The notes below the pieces were generated by a model. That model worked only from the letters and a program-made list of their open reading frames with translations. It was not told the origin of the DNA and searched no databases. A stretch of 64,000 nucleotides of DNA, taken from positions 3,906,001 to 3,970,000 of the forward strand of contig NZ_CP011530.1 of assembly GCF_001605725.1 (NCBI RefSeq), given 5' to 3'. Made by a program: the position numbers and the translations under genes. Positions 18,333 through 28,834 of the stretch are shown here, piece by piece; position 1 is the first letter of the stretch, and every line of letters starts with the position of its first letter. The stretch comes from Mycobacteroides immunogenum. GTDB taxonomy: Bacteria > Actinomycetota > Actinomycetes > Mycobacteriales > Mycobacteriaceae.

Positions 18333-18815
18333 ATGACGGTCCACATCGTGGTGTCGCAGGTCATGCCCGCAAGCTGCGAGCGGACATTCGGCCTCATCCA
18401 TGATTACGGCAGACGGCTGGAGTGGGACACGCTGTTGCGCCGGGCGTATGTGGAGGGCGGTACCGCCGACGTCGGCAAGATCGCCGTCTGTAGCGCGCGC
18501 TGGCTTCTGGGCGGGTACTCGTTTCGCACCCGCTACGTCACCTTCAAGCCGCCGCATCTGGCTGCCATCAAACTCGAATCCAAACCACCGTTCTTTACCA
18601 AGTGGGCGGCGTCGATACGTCATGAACCGATCGACAGCGACGACACAGACCATGCGGCCGACCATCGCGATGACATGTCGTTGGCGACGTACACCATGAC
18701 GTTTACCTGCAGACCCGCATTTATCGAGCCCATCGCGGAACGAATGTTCAAGCGCGAGACAGAGAACCGGCTGGCCGCGTTGGCGAACCACCTACAGCGG
18801 GACAAGGAGCGCTGA
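18333..18815 (+). CDS. SRPBCC-superfamily (START-like) protein
   Basis: 160 residues. The helix-grip fold pattern is visible: IVVSQVMPASCERTFGLIHD at the start, LEWDTLLRRAYVEGG next, strands in the middle, and a long C-terminal helix (MFKRETENRLAALANHLQRD). Such proteins bind hydrophobic ligands or act as polyketide cyclases. It lies 28 bases after fprA and may be co-transcribed. The ligand is unknown. Confidence 0.7.
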   Translation: MTVHIVVSQVMPASCERTFGLIHDYGRRLEWDTLLRRAYVEGGTADVGKIAVCSARWLLGGYSFRTRYVTFKPPHLAAIKLESKPPFFTKWAASIRHEPIDSDDTDHAADHRDDMSLATYTMTFTCRPAFIEPIAERMFKRETENRLAALANHLQRDKER

Positions 18816-18887
18816 CGCGCACGACCCGTCCTTAACATTTCCTTAGAATTCTCTTATTTTACTTATTTTTCGGGTAGCTTCGTCTTC

Positions 18888-20359
<1,472 letters not shown>

Positions 20360-20381
<22 letters not shown>

Positions 20382-20857
20382 TACCGCGGCGGCGGCTCGT
20401 GCTTCTTGGCGGGATCGTCGGTGGAGGACGGTCCCTCGACAGGTCCGGGAGGTGGCGCGGAGGGAGGCACCGGACCGATGTTTTCGATGGGCGGCGGACC
20501 GCTCGGGTACTGCTGCGGCGAGGGACCGGGCAGCGGCGCCAGCAAGATGTCCCAGCGATCGGGATTCTTCGGCGGGTACAGCACCGGGATCAGGTCGCCG
20601 ATGCGCGGCCAGTCATTGACGTCGCGCACGATCTGCCGATACGTGATGTGTTCGGCGACCGTCGGCCCATTGAGCGCACCCGTGATTGTGACCAGCTGCT
20701 CGCCCGTCACCCCTTCCGGACGGGGGCTCACGCCCGTCACCAACAGGGTCCCTTCCACCGCGTTCACACCCGGTTGAGCTTGTCTGCCGCGCCGCATCTG
20801 CATGATGAGGAGCGCGAGTGAGCCGCCGATCAGCAGTAGCACCAAGAATTCCCACAC
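20360..20857 (-). CDS. Membrane-anchored protein with Pro-rich tail
   Basis: 165 residues from the GTG at 20857 ([20 protein letters not shown]), a start that gives one N-terminal transmembrane helix directly at the N-terminus. The central part repeats a motif VTGVSPRP / [11 protein letters not shown], and the rest is Pro-rich. It converges with and overlaps the end of the monooxygenase gene by 22 bases and is divergent from hisN. The function is unknown; a similar protein is common next to hisN in mycobacteria. Confidence 0.65.
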
Positions 20858-20880
20858 ACTGTCATGGTAGGACTGCAGGC

Positions 20881-21672
20881 ATGACGCCCACCGTGTCCTT
20901 GCGCGAAGATCGTCGGCTCGCACTTGAATTGGCAGATGCCGCCGACGAAATCACCACGTCCCGGTTCGGCGCACTCGATCTTCGGGTAGATACCAAGCCC
21001 GACCTCACGCCGGTGACCGATGCGGACACCTCGGTGGAATCCGTCCTGCGCTCGTTGTTGCACCGGTCGCGCCCGGCCGATTCGGTGGTCGGCGAGGAGT
21101 ACGGCGGTGAAACCGCGCTCACGGGTCGGCAATGGGTCATCGATCCCATCGACGGCACCAAGAACTTCGCGCGCGGTGTCCCCATCTGGGCCACACTGAT
21201 CGCGCTACTGCAGGACGGCGTGCCCGTCGTCGGCGTCATCAGCGCCCCGGCACTGTCCCGCCGATGGTGGGCCGCGGACGGCCTGGGTGCTCACACGCGC
21301 GTGGGGTCCGGCGAAGACAAGTCGATACATGTCTCGGCAGTTGACCGGTTGACGTCGGCCAGCCTGTCGTTCTCCAGCCTGTCAGGCTGGGCAGATCGCG
21401 GGAAACGCGATCGGTTCATCGATCTGACCGACACGATCTGGCGCGTTCGCGGCTTCGGAGACTTCTTCTCCTACTGCCTGGTGGCCGAGGGCGCGGTCGA
21501 TATCGCCGCCGAGCCCGAGGTCTCACTGTGGGATCTGGCCCCGCTGGACATCCTCGTCCGCGAGGCGGGCGGCCGGTTCACGAACCTGGCCGGGGAACCC
21601 GGCCCACACGGCGGTAGCGCGGTGGCCACCAACGGGTTGCTGCACGACGAGGTACTCAAGGCACTCTCCTAA
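20881..21672 (+). CDS. hisN: Histidinol-phosphatase, inositol-monophosphatase type
   Basis: 263 residues from the ATG at 20881. Metal-binding motifs of the IMPase family are complete: [44 protein letters not shown] and the C-terminal [19 protein letters not shown]. It dephosphorylates histidinol phosphate in histidine biosynthesis; the M. tuberculosis counterpart is Rv3137. It precedes fadE24-fadE23, as in other mycobacteria. Confidence 0.92.
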   Translation: MTPTVSLREDRRLALELADAADEITTSRFGALDLRVDTKPDLTPVTDADTSVESVLRSLLHRSRPADSVVGEEYGGETALTGRQWVIDPIDGTKNFARGVPIWATLIALLQDGVPVVGVISAPALSRRWWAADGLGAHTRVGSGEDKSIHVSAVDRLTSASLSFSSLSGWADRGKRDRFIDLTDTIWRVRGFGDFFSYCLVAEGAVDIAAEPEVSLWDLAPLDILVREAGGRFTNLAGEPGPHGGSAVATNGLLHDEVLKALS

Positions 21673-21801
21673 CGCACCCCGACGTCACCCCCCCTCGCGC
21701 GCGCAGACGTAAAAGCGCGCGTCTTGCCGGTGTGCCGGGCGCATTCATGTCCGCTCACGGGCGCTGTCCCGGATGTGACATACACCTCGTTTCCTGCGGA
21801 T

Positions 21802-21841
21802 CTTACCGCTTAGTAAGATACGGTTCTTACTACGGAGTAAG
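21802..21841. promoter_or_regulatory. Tandem CTTAC-N6-GTAAG palindromes before fadE24
   Basis: Two 16-bp palindromes, CTTACCGCTTAGTAAG (21802-21817) and CTTACTACGGAGTAAG (21826-21841), lie 24 bp apart, about 55 bases before the fadE24 start. The regular geometry suggests a pair of dimer sites for a TetR-type repressor controlling fadE24-fadE23. The regulator is not encoded nearby. Direct sequence observation; the role is inferred. Confidence 0.65.
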
Positions 21842-21895
21842 GTAACGGCCAAATACTCCGGCAGAACCCCTTTAACCCCAGAAACGGCTGGTGAC

Positions 21896-23308
21896 ATGAC
21901 CAACACGTTGACTCCGCGCGACGAGAAGAAGGCCGCCAAGAGCAAGAGCCTGGCGAAGCACGAGACCGGCGTCGGCCTGCAGAAGCACAAGCGTGGCGCG
22001 ATCGACATCCTCATCGCGGTGCTGACCCCGATCGCGGGCTCGGAGCTGCTGGATAAGTACAACCTGCGCGGAGCCTTCAACAAGGGCATCTTCGAGAGCA
22101 CAAAGGGCCTGTTCACCACCCTCGGCGTTGCCAACCGCACCTTCAAGAAGGTCTCGGGCAGCAAGGGCGGCCCCAAGCGCCTCGACAAGGCGAACGCCGA
22201 CTACTTCGACCTCAACCCCGAGGACGAGCAGAAGATGATCGCCGACACGGTGAAAGAATTCGCCGTCGAGGTCATCCGACCGGCCGCCTATGACTCGGAT
22301 AAGAACAAGACCTACCCCGCCGACCTGCTGGGCAAGGTCGCCGAGCTGGGCGTCACCGCCATCAACATCCCCGAGGATTTCGACGGTATCGCCTCGCAGC
22401 GCTCCACCGTCACCAACTCCCTTGTCGCCGAGGCACTTTCATACGGTGACATGGGTCTGGCACTGCCGATCCTGGCGCCGTCGGGTGTGGCCAGCGCGCT
22501 GACCAACTGGGGCAGCGCCGACCAGCAGGCCACCTACCTCAAGGAGTTCGCGGGAGAGAGTGTGCCGCAGGCCTCGGTCGTGATCGCCGAGCCGCAGGCC
22601 CTGTTCGATCCGTTCAGCCTCAAGACCACGGCCACCCGCACCCCCAGCGGTTTCCGCCTCAACGGCACCAAGTCACTGGTGCCGGCCGCCGCACAGGCCG
22701 AGCTGTTCATCGTGGCCGCCAACTACAACGGGCGTCCCACGCTGTTCATCGTCGAGTCCGGCACCGAGGGCATCACCGTCGAGGAAGACCCGAGCATGGG
22801 CATCCGCGGCGCGGCACTCGGCCGGCTGAACCTGAACAATGTCGCGGTTCCCGCCGCCAACCTCCTGGGTGAAGAAGAAGGCAGCGACACGGCGCTCGCT
22901 AACTACTCGGAGGCCGTCGCCCTCGGCCGCCTCGGTTGGGCCTCGCTGGCCGTCGGCACCGGTCAGGCCGTGCTCGACTACGTGATCCCCTATGTCAAGC
23001 AGCGCGAGGCGTTCGGCGAACCCATCGCCCGCCGTCAGGCCGTTGCCTTCATGTGCGCCAACATCGCCATCGAGCTCGATGGTCTGCGTCTGGTCACGCT
23101 GCGCGGCGCCGCACGGGCCGAGCAGGGCCTGCCCTTCATCCGCGAGGCCGCGCTGGCCCGCAAGCTCGCCACCGACAAGGGCATGCAGATCGGCCTGGAC
23201 GGCGTGCAGCTGCTCGGCGGACACGGCTTCACCAAGGAACACCCGGTGGAGCGCTGGTACCGCAACCTGCGCGCCATCGGCATCGCCGAAGGCGTAGTGA
23301 TCCTCTAG
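21896..23308 (+). CDS. fadE24: Acyl-CoA dehydrogenase FadE24
   Basis: 470 residues. An N-terminal extension of about 90 residues, basic (RDEKKAAKSKSLAKHE), precedes the ACAD fold. FAD/substrate segments are seen in FRLNGTKSLVPAAAQAELF and LGRLGWASLAVGTGQAVLDY, with QLLGGHGFTKEHPVERWYRN at the C-terminus. The catalytic base is not certain from sequence. It pairs with fadE23 46 bases downstream, the same order as M. tuberculosis Rv3139-Rv3140. Heterotetrameric FadE pairs are known in mycobacteria, so the two may form one enzyme. Confidence 0.92.
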   Translation: MTNTLTPRDEKKAAKSKSLAKHETGVGLQKHKRGAIDILIAVLTPIAGSELLDKYNLRGAFNKGIFESTKGLFTTLGVANRTFKKVSGSKGGPKRLDKANADYFDLNPEDEQKMIADTVKEFAVEVIRPAAYDSDKNKTYPADLLGKVAELGVTAINIPEDFDGIASQRSTVTNSLVAEALSYGDMGLALPILAPSGVASALTNWGSADQQATYLKEFAGESVPQASVVIAEPQALFDPFSLKTTATRTPSGFRLNGTKSLVPAAAQAELFIVAANYNGRPTLFIVESGTEGITVEEDPSMGIRGAALGRLNLNNVAVPAANLLGEEEGSDTALANYSEAVALGRLGWASLAVGTGQAVLDYVIPYVKQREAFGEPIARRQAVAFMCANIAIELDGLRLVTLRGAARAEQGLPFIREAALARKLATDKGMQIGLDGVQLLGGHGFTKEHPVERWYRNLRAIGIAEGVVIL

Positions 23309-23354
23309 CTGCCCTGTCCTTCCGAACTCTTATCTACTAAACGAAAGTCTTTCC

Positions 23355-24566
23355 ATGGCAATTAATTTGGAACTCCCCAAGAAGTTGCAGGCCATCGTCG
23401 AGAAGGGACATCAGGGCGCTGCCGAGCTGGTGCGACCCATCTCCCGGAAGTACGACCTGGCCGAGCACGCCTACCCCGTCGAACTCGAGACCCTGGAGAC
23501 GCTGTTCGCCGGCGTCACCGCGGCCGGTACCTTCGCCTTCGCCGGAGCCGAGGCCTTCCGCGCCGAAGAGAACACCGCGAAGCAGAACGTCAACGGCGCC
23601 AACATGTCCGCGCTGCTCAATGCCCTCGAAATGAGCTGGGGAGACGTCGGCCTGCTGCTGACGGTCCCCTACCAGGGCCTGGGTAACGCCGCAGTCTCCA
23701 GCGTGACCAGCAAGGAAGACGGCGATCGCTTCGGCAAGATCTGGGCGGCCATGGCCATCACCGAGCCCGGCTTCGGCTCGGACTCGGCGGCCGTGTCGAC
23801 CACCGCCAAGCTCGACGGTGACGAGTACGTCATCAACGGCGAAAAGATCTTCGTCACCGCCGGTTCCCGCGCCACCCACATCGTGGTCTGGGCGACGCTG
23901 GACAAGACCAAGGGCCGTCCCGCCATCAAGTCCTTCCTGGTGCCGCGCGAGCACCCGGGGGTGACGGTCGAGCGTCTCGAAGAGAAGCTGGGCATCAAGG
24001 CTTCCGACACCGCCGTCATCCGCTTCGACAACGCCCGGATTCCCAAGGACTACATCTTGTCCGATCCGGAGATCAACACCGAAAAGGGCTTCGGCGGTGT
24101 GATGAGCACCTTCGACAACACTCGCCCGATCGTGGCCGCCATGGCCGTGGGTGTCTCACGGGCCTCGCTCGAGGAACTCCGCAAAATCCTGGAGGAAGCC
24201 GGCGTCGAGATCTCCTACGACCGGCCGGCCCATGCCCAGCATGCCGCCGCCGCCGAGTTCCTGCGGATGGAAGCCGATTGGGAGTCGTCCTACCTGCTGA
24301 CGCTGCGCAGCGCCTGGCAGGCCGACAACAACGTGCCCAACTCGATGGAAGCGTCGATGGCCAAGGCCAAGGCGGGCCGTGTCGGCAGCGACGTCACCCT
24401 CAAGGCTGTGGAGCTGGCCGGAACCACCGGCTACTCGGAGCGCACCCTGTTGGAGAAGTGGGGCCGCGACTCGAAGATCCTGGACATCTTCGAGGGCACC
24501 CAGCAGATCCAGCAACTAGTGGTCGCTCGCCGCCTGCTGGGACTGAGCTCCGCAGAGCTCAAGTGA
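23355..24566 (+). CDS. fadE23: Acyl-CoA dehydrogenase FadE23
   Basis: 403 residues. Full ACAD fold with AITEPGFGSDSAAVSTTAKL and YVINGEKIFVTAGSRATHIV for FAD and substrate binding, and EKWGRDSKILDIFEGTQQIQ at the C-terminus. It is co-transcribed with fadE24, with the ribosome-binding region in a short gap and a strong terminator after it. In M. tuberculosis the pair responds to isoniazid. The substrate is not known. Confidence 0.93.
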   Translation: MAINLELPKKLQAIVEKGHQGAAELVRPISRKYDLAEHAYPVELETLETLFAGVTAAGTFAFAGAEAFRAEENTAKQNVNGANMSALLNALEMSWGDVGLLLTVPYQGLGNAAVSSVTSKEDGDRFGKIWAAMAITEPGFGSDSAAVSTTAKLDGDEYVINGEKIFVTAGSRATHIVVWATLDKTKGRPAIKSFLVPREHPGVTVERLEEKLGIKASDTAVIRFDNARIPKDYILSDPEINTEKGFGGVMSTFDNTRPIVAAMAVGVSRASLEELRKILEEAGVEISYDRPAHAQHAAAAEFLRMEADWESSYLLTLRSAWQADNNVPNSMEASMAKAKAGRVGSDVTLKAVELAGTTGYSERTLLEKWGRDSKILDIFEGTQQIQQLVVARRLLGLSSAELK

Positions 24567-24584
24567 CGCACTGATCAAGATCCA

Positions 24585-24623
24585 TTGCGGCCCTTCCGGG
24601 GAACTCCCCCGGAGGGGCCGCAA
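24585..24623 (+). terminator. Terminator after fadE23
   Basis: A 17-bp stem with one mismatch, TTGCGGCCCTTCCGGGG against CCCCGGAGGGGCCGCAA, 5-base loop AACTC, followed by CCCTTTCG. It lies just after the fadE23 stop. Confidence 0.75.
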
Positions 24624-24711
24624 CCCTTTCGTCGAGCCAATTGAGCACGAGGCAACGAAGCCAGCTAAGCTGCCGTTTCGATCGTGCAGCGCATCACTTC
24701 AGGGAGGACAT

Positions 24712-25221
24712 ATGTGGGTTCGGTCAGGTCTGCTCGCTGGGCTCGTCCTGGCGAGCTGTGCCCTCGTTCCGCTCGGAACCGGTGTTCCGGTTGCCAACGC
24801 GGATGAGTCGACCTGTGCTGCCATCGATCAGATGTCGAAGGTGGTCGACGACCCCGCCAACAACGGCCCGATCGTCACCGAGGCCCTGATGTATCTGCGC
24901 GGCGACAATCCCGCCTACTCCGGCTTGGACCGCCAGTTCGAGGCGATCGGCGAGGCCCGGGACATGTGGGGACGCAGTAACGACGCCCTACGCGCCAACC
25001 TGGACGGCGTCACCGAGCCCGGCGCCCGCCAGCAGCTCACCGCCTATGCCGACGGCCTCTCCGGCGCCTACGACCTGGCGGGGACCTGGCTAGCCGCCAC
25101 CCCCGAGGTGCGCTCCTCCCCCGACATCATCGACCGCGGCGGTGCGGTCGGCGGCCTGCTGTTCGACGGCACCAACAATTTCCACGTGCTGGCCAACATC
25201 TGCAACGGGGGCCGGCGCTAG
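24712..25221 (+). CDS. Secreted protein of unknown function
   Basis: 169 residues with a Sec signal peptide (VRSGLLAGLVLASCALVPLG, cleavage near ANA-DE). The mature domain is helical and has two Cys (STCAAIDQ near the start, NICNGG at the end) that probably bond. The AGGGAGGACAT ribosome-binding site is good. It is three bases before the F420 enzyme and is probably in one operon with it. No known domain is recognised. Confidence 0.75.
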   Translation: MWVRSGLLAGLVLASCALVPLGTGVPVANADESTCAAIDQMSKVVDDPANNGPIVTEALMYLRGDNPAYSGLDRQFEAIGEARDMWGRSNDALRANLDGVTEPGARQQLTAYADGLSGAYDLAGTWLAATPEVRSSPDIIDRGGAVGGLLFDGTNNFHVLANICNGGRR

Positions 25222-25223
25222 GC

Positions 25224-25646
25224 GTGCGCCTGGACCCCGCCGACGCACGCGACCGCTTCCGGGCGGCGGCGGTGGCACGGCTGGCTACGGTGCACGAATC
25301 CGGTGCGCCACATGTGGTTCCAGTGACCTTCGCGGTTGCCGACGACGTCATCTGCTGGGCAGTGGACCACAAGCCCAAGTCGCGCGATGACTTGCGGCGC
25401 TTGCTTAACATCACCGCCAATCCCGCGGTGAGCTTTCTGGCGGATCACTACGACGACAATTGGGCCGCGCTGTGGTGGGCCCGCGCCGACGGCATCGCGC
25501 GGGTGCTGGACACCCCCGACGCCACCTGGATCGCCCTGCTGGCCAAAAAATACCGGCAGTATCGAGACACACCGCCGACCGGCCCGATGGTGCTGACCGA
25601 GATATCCCGCTGGAGCGGGTGGGCGGCGTCGGCTACTGGGGCCTGA
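25224..25646 (+). CDS. PPOX-class F420-dependent oxidoreductase (TIGR03668-like)
   Basis: 140 residues from GTG. A split-barrel flavin/deazaflavin fold is evident: FRAAAVARLATVHESGAPHV, VPVTFAVADDVICWAVDHKP and the ALWWARADGIARVLD strand. Proteins of this type bind coenzyme F420, which mycobacteria make in quantity. The substrate is unknown. The 3' end overlaps the convergent acyl-CoA synthetase gene by 14 bases. Confidence 0.8.
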   Translation: MRLDPADARDRFRAAAVARLATVHESGAPHVVPVTFAVADDVICWAVDHKPKSRDDLRRLLNITANPAVSFLADHYDDNWAALWWARADGIARVLDTPDATWIALLAKKYRQYRDTPPTGPMVLTEISRWSGWAASATGA

Positions 25647-27705
25647 CTCCATCGCGCTCGCAATCGGCCAGGAGCAACCGCTTGATGACCTTTCCGGTCG
25701 ATGTCCGGGGAAGCGTCTTGACGAAGTACACGTCACGCGGCACATGAAACTTGCTGAGCCGATTCTTGATGAAGGCGCGCACCATATCTCCGTCGAGACC
25801 GGCGTCCTTGTTCAGCACGACGAACGCGGTCAGCCGCTGGCCGAAGCTGTCATCAGACGTCCCCACGACCGCGACGTCGGCCACCTGCGGCAGGAAGGCC
25901 AACGCATCCTCCACCGGCCGGGGGAACACATTTTCTCCACCGGAAATGATCATCTCGTCATCGCGACCGTCGATATACAGTCGCCCATCGGCGTCCAGGT
26001 GACCCAGATCGCCGGTGTCGAGCAGACCGTTCACGGACGCGGGCGACGGGTCGGCCACGTAGCCCTCGAACAACATCTCGTTACCGACGAAGATCCGGCC
26101 CGTGACACCGCGCGGCACCGGCCGCCGGTCGGCATCGAGAATGGCGATGGTGGTGCCCAGCGGCGGCCGGCCCACCGTGGTGGGCGCGATCGCCAAGTCC
26201 TCCGGATCGGCGATGGTGGCCCACGAAACCTCGGTGGATCCGTAGAAGTTGTAGAGCACCTCACCGAATGCCTCGGTAAATCGTTGCACCAGAGAGGAAT
26301 TCAGCGGAGAACCGCTGCATGCCACCAATCGCAGGCTCGAGGTGTCGTACTTCTGGCGCACCTTGGCGGGCAGATCGACAATGCGCTGCAACATCACGGG
26401 TACTGCGATCATCGTGGTCACCTTGCGGGTGGCGATGGCACGCAGGCATTCTTCCGGATCGAATTTCTCCTGGAGGATCACCGTCGCCCGCAGCGGTGTG
26501 CTGATCTGTAGGCAGCCCAGCCCCCAGGAATGGAAGATGGGCGCCGAGATGAGCATCGTCTCGTTCATCTTCATGGGCATCCGCGACAGCATCGCCGCGA
26601 TGACGGCGAATCCGCGCGGCGTCGGCCGCAACGCCCCCTTGGGCGTGCCCGAGGTTCCCGAAGTTTGCACTACCTGATGGCCAGGACGGGTGGGTGGCAA
26701 CACTCCAGGCTTGTCGGCCACCACGAAATCATCCAGCCCCCGGCGCCCGTTGATGGCACTGCGCCGACCGGTACTGACGAGTTCGACCTCCCACGGCACG
26801 TACCTGACCAGCTCATCGAGGTCATCGTCGACGAACACCTTGGTGAGATTGTTACGAGCCACAGCAATCTGAATCTGAGTTGCTGCAAGCGCGTTGTTGA
26901 GCAACATCACGTCCACGCCGAGCATGCCGAAGGCAATGAGGCACTCGACCATGGCAATGTTGTTCCGGGCCAGCAGGCCAATCTTCGACGTCTCATTGAT
27001 GCCGGCGCGCATCAAACCCGTCGCCAGCCCCTCGGCGCGACGATCAAGTTGCTCGAAGGTGAGTTGCCCGGCGTCGTCGGCGATCGCGAGCTGCTTGGGG
27101 GCGCGCGCCGCCGCGGCCGCGTATCCGCCTTGAAGAGTGAACCCCCACCTGGCCAGTGAACTGAGCTGGCGAAGTCCCCGGTCTGGGCGCGGAATGCGCA
27201 CCACGCCGACACTCACCATCAGCCGCGCGATGCTGACTTGAAGATTTCCGTTCTCACCCGCGTTCGACACGGTGGATGTAGGCGCGCCGGACAGATAGTC
27301 ATCGATTCTGTCCAGTCCATCCATCAACCACTGATTGACCGCGACACTGGGCTTCTTGATGCCGGCCGGCAGCACCGATGCCGCCCGCAACACCGTGATG
27401 CGCACCCGGGTCTGCGCGGAACGTTCCTCGAACAATCGCACAGAAATCAAACCGTCGTTGTCGACGCCCTCGATCGCCAGACTCTCCTTGGTGTTGCTGA
27501 GAATCAGGCGAACACGCGCCCTGGCCTTGGCCGACAACACCAGGTACTCGGGGTCCGGCCCCGTCTCGGTGTTCTCGATCAAGGTCTCGCAGGAACCGAC
27601 CCCGGTAAAGAACATGGGGTACATCTCAGGTGAGCTGATCAGCTCCCACACAAGCCCGCGTGGGTGCCTGAGCAACTTGTCGCAACTAATTACATCAGCG
27701 ACCAT
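25633..27705 (-). CDS. SRPBCC domain fused to an acyl-CoA synthetase (FadD12-like)
   Basis: 690 residues. Residues 1-145 form an SRPBCC/CoxG-like lipid-binding domain (DKLLRHPRGLVWELISSPEM). Residues 190-690 are an AMP-forming ligase: VVQTSGTSGTPKGALRP is the P-loop, NFYGSTEVSWAT follows, GLLDTGDLGHLDADGRLYID holds the hinge, and RTSTGKVIKRLL contains the adenylating Lys. Stand-alone mycobacterial FadD proteins have about 530-560 residues, so the N-terminal domain is an addition that may load or hold the acyl chain. It activates a fatty acid as acyl-AMP then acyl-CoA. Confidence 0.88.
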   Translation of the reverse strand: MVADVISCDKLLRHPRGLVWELISSPEMYPMFFTGVGSCETLIENTETGPDPEYLVLSAKARARVRLILSNTKESLAIEGVDNDGLISVRLFEERSAQTRVRITVLRAASVLPAGIKKPSVAVNQWLMDGLDRIDDYLSGAPTSTVSNAGENGNLQVSIARLMVSVGVVRIPRPDRGLRQLSSLARWGFTLQGGYAAAAARAPKQLAIADDAGQLTFEQLDRRAEGLATGLMRAGINETSKIGLLARNNIAMVECLIAFGMLGVDVMLLNNALAATQIQIAVARNNLTKVFVDDDLDELVRYVPWEVELVSTGRRSAINGRRGLDDFVVADKPGVLPPTRPGHQVVQTSGTSGTPKGALRPTPRGFAVIAAMLSRMPMKMNETMLISAPIFHSWGLGCLQISTPLRATVILQEKFDPEECLRAIATRKVTTMIAVPVMLQRIVDLPAKVRQKYDTSSLRLVACSGSPLNSSLVQRFTEAFGEVLYNFYGSTEVSWATIADPEDLAIAPTTVGRPPLGTTIAILDADRRPVPRGVTGRIFVGNEMLFEGYVADPSPASVNGLLDTGDLGHLDADGRLYIDGRDDEMIISGGENVFPRPVEDALAFLPQVADVAVVGTSDDSFGQRLTAFVVLNKDAGLDGDMVRAFIKNRLSKFHVPRDVYFVKTLPRTSTGKVIKRLLLADCERDGVRPQ

Positions 27706-28039
27706 AATAGTAGTCCTACCTGCGGTTTTCGGCCATGCACCGCGCGAGCGTACCCGATGACGCGAATCACTGCCCAGTATCCGTTGTGGCTCTTGTCACT
27801 AGCGTGACCAGATTGCCGAGAGCGGGCGAGAGCGAATTGCCCGCAAGCATGGCGGGACCTCGACGGGTGGCAAACCACCGGCCACGGGTTCGCGCCACCC
27901 GGGCCCATGTCGCCGCACAGTGCGCGAAAGGTACGCGGCGGCCCTGTCGCAGACAGAGAAATGGGCGTCCGCCTACCGGGTTACGCCCAAGAAGACTGGG
28001 GATTGCGGCAGGACCGATCCCACCACCGATCGACCCTGG
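27706..28039. other. Intergenic region, nothing recognised
   Basis: About 330 bases between the divergent promoter side of the acyl-CoA synthetase gene and the 3' end of the lipoprotein gene. Short ORFs have no coding character. Promoter elements for the synthetase are expected near 27706-27760. Confidence 0.4.
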
Positions 28040-28318
28040 CTAGATGTGGGGTGCTTCGCGGATCTTGCTGTTGTCGTTCCCAAGTGTCTTGCAGTACATC
28101 GTGACCGAGGTCCGTGTTGCCGAGATCTCCAGGTTCGAGGCGTCACGACCGCGTTCGTCCTTGACCATCTTGCTCACCGCGTCGTTCTGCTTCTGTTCCT
28201 CGGCGGCAATGAAGTCCTTGCACTTGGTGTCACCGCCCAGATTGACGACACCCGAGCAGCCCGCCAGCAACGCGACTGCTGCGAAACCTGTTCCAGCCAA
28301 CACCTTCAGAGCGGTCAT
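28040..28318 (-). CDS. Small lipoprotein
   Basis: 92 residues from the ATG at 28318, placing a lipobox (AALLAGC, Cys near residue 22) after a classical signal sequence (MTALKVLAGTGFAAVALLAG). The mature part is short and polar, with KCKDFIAAEEQKQNDAVSKM and TMYCKTLGN, an HdeA-like spacing of two Cys. Related mycobacterial lipoproteins are of unknown function. Divergent from the Clp-N gene. Confidence 0.7.
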   Translation of the reverse strand: MTALKVLAGTGFAAVALLAGCSGVVNLGGDTKCKDFIAAEEQKQNDAVSKMVKDERGRDASNLEISATRTSVTMYCKTLGNDNSKIREAPHI

Positions 28319-28387
28319 GCGGTGACAGTAGCCCATCGCCGGACCCGCTCCGGCAAGATGTACGTTGAGGCGGCCAAAGGGAGGGTC

Positions 28388-28834
28388 ATGTTCCATCTGT
28401 TCAATGAGCGCTCACGACAGGTGATCGTGATCGCGCAAGAGGAAGCGCGCGAACGGCAGCACAACTACCTCGGAGCAGAACACCTCCTGCTGGGCCTGGT
28501 GGGCGAAGGGACCGGGCTCGGCGCCCGTCTGCTCGCGACCGCGGGAGTCCGGTTCGAGAACAGCACGCGGGTGGTTCAGCAGCTCGTCGCGCCGGGTCAG
28601 GAGGCGCCCGACGAGAAGATCTCGTTCACTCCGGGCGCACAGCGGACCCTCGAGCTCGCCATGGCCGCGTCGGAAGGCCGCCGGCACACCGAAATCTGCA
28701 CGGGGCACCTGCTTTTGGGCCTCGTCGACGCCGCGGACCCCATCATCATCCAAATGTGGGAAAGGCTCGGCGTGGACGTTCTGGACCTCTGGGACAACGT
28801 CCGGGCGCACCTGGACGAAAACCTCGGCGACTAG
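28388..28834 (+). CDS. Stand-alone Clp N-terminal domain protein
   Basis: 148 residues starting at the ATG at 28388 behind AGGGAGG. It holds two Clp-N repeats: MFHLFNERSRQVIVIAQEEA with YLGAEHLLLGLVGEGTGLGA, then ISFTPGAQRTLELAMAASEG with EICTGHLLLGLVDA. No AAA+ ATPase follows. It resembles the N-terminal domain of ClpC1 and the protective ClpC2 of mycobacteria, which binds cyclomarin and ecumicin type compounds or phosphoarginine substrates. It may be an adaptor or decoy for ClpC1. It converges with the next gene. Confidence 0.85.
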   Translation: MFHLFNERSRQVIVIAQEEARERQHNYLGAEHLLLGLVGEGTGLGARLLATAGVRFENSTRVVQQLVAPGQEAPDEKISFTPGAQRTLELAMAASEGRRHTEICTGHLLLGLVDAADPIIIQMWERLGVDVLDLWDNVRAHLDENLGD

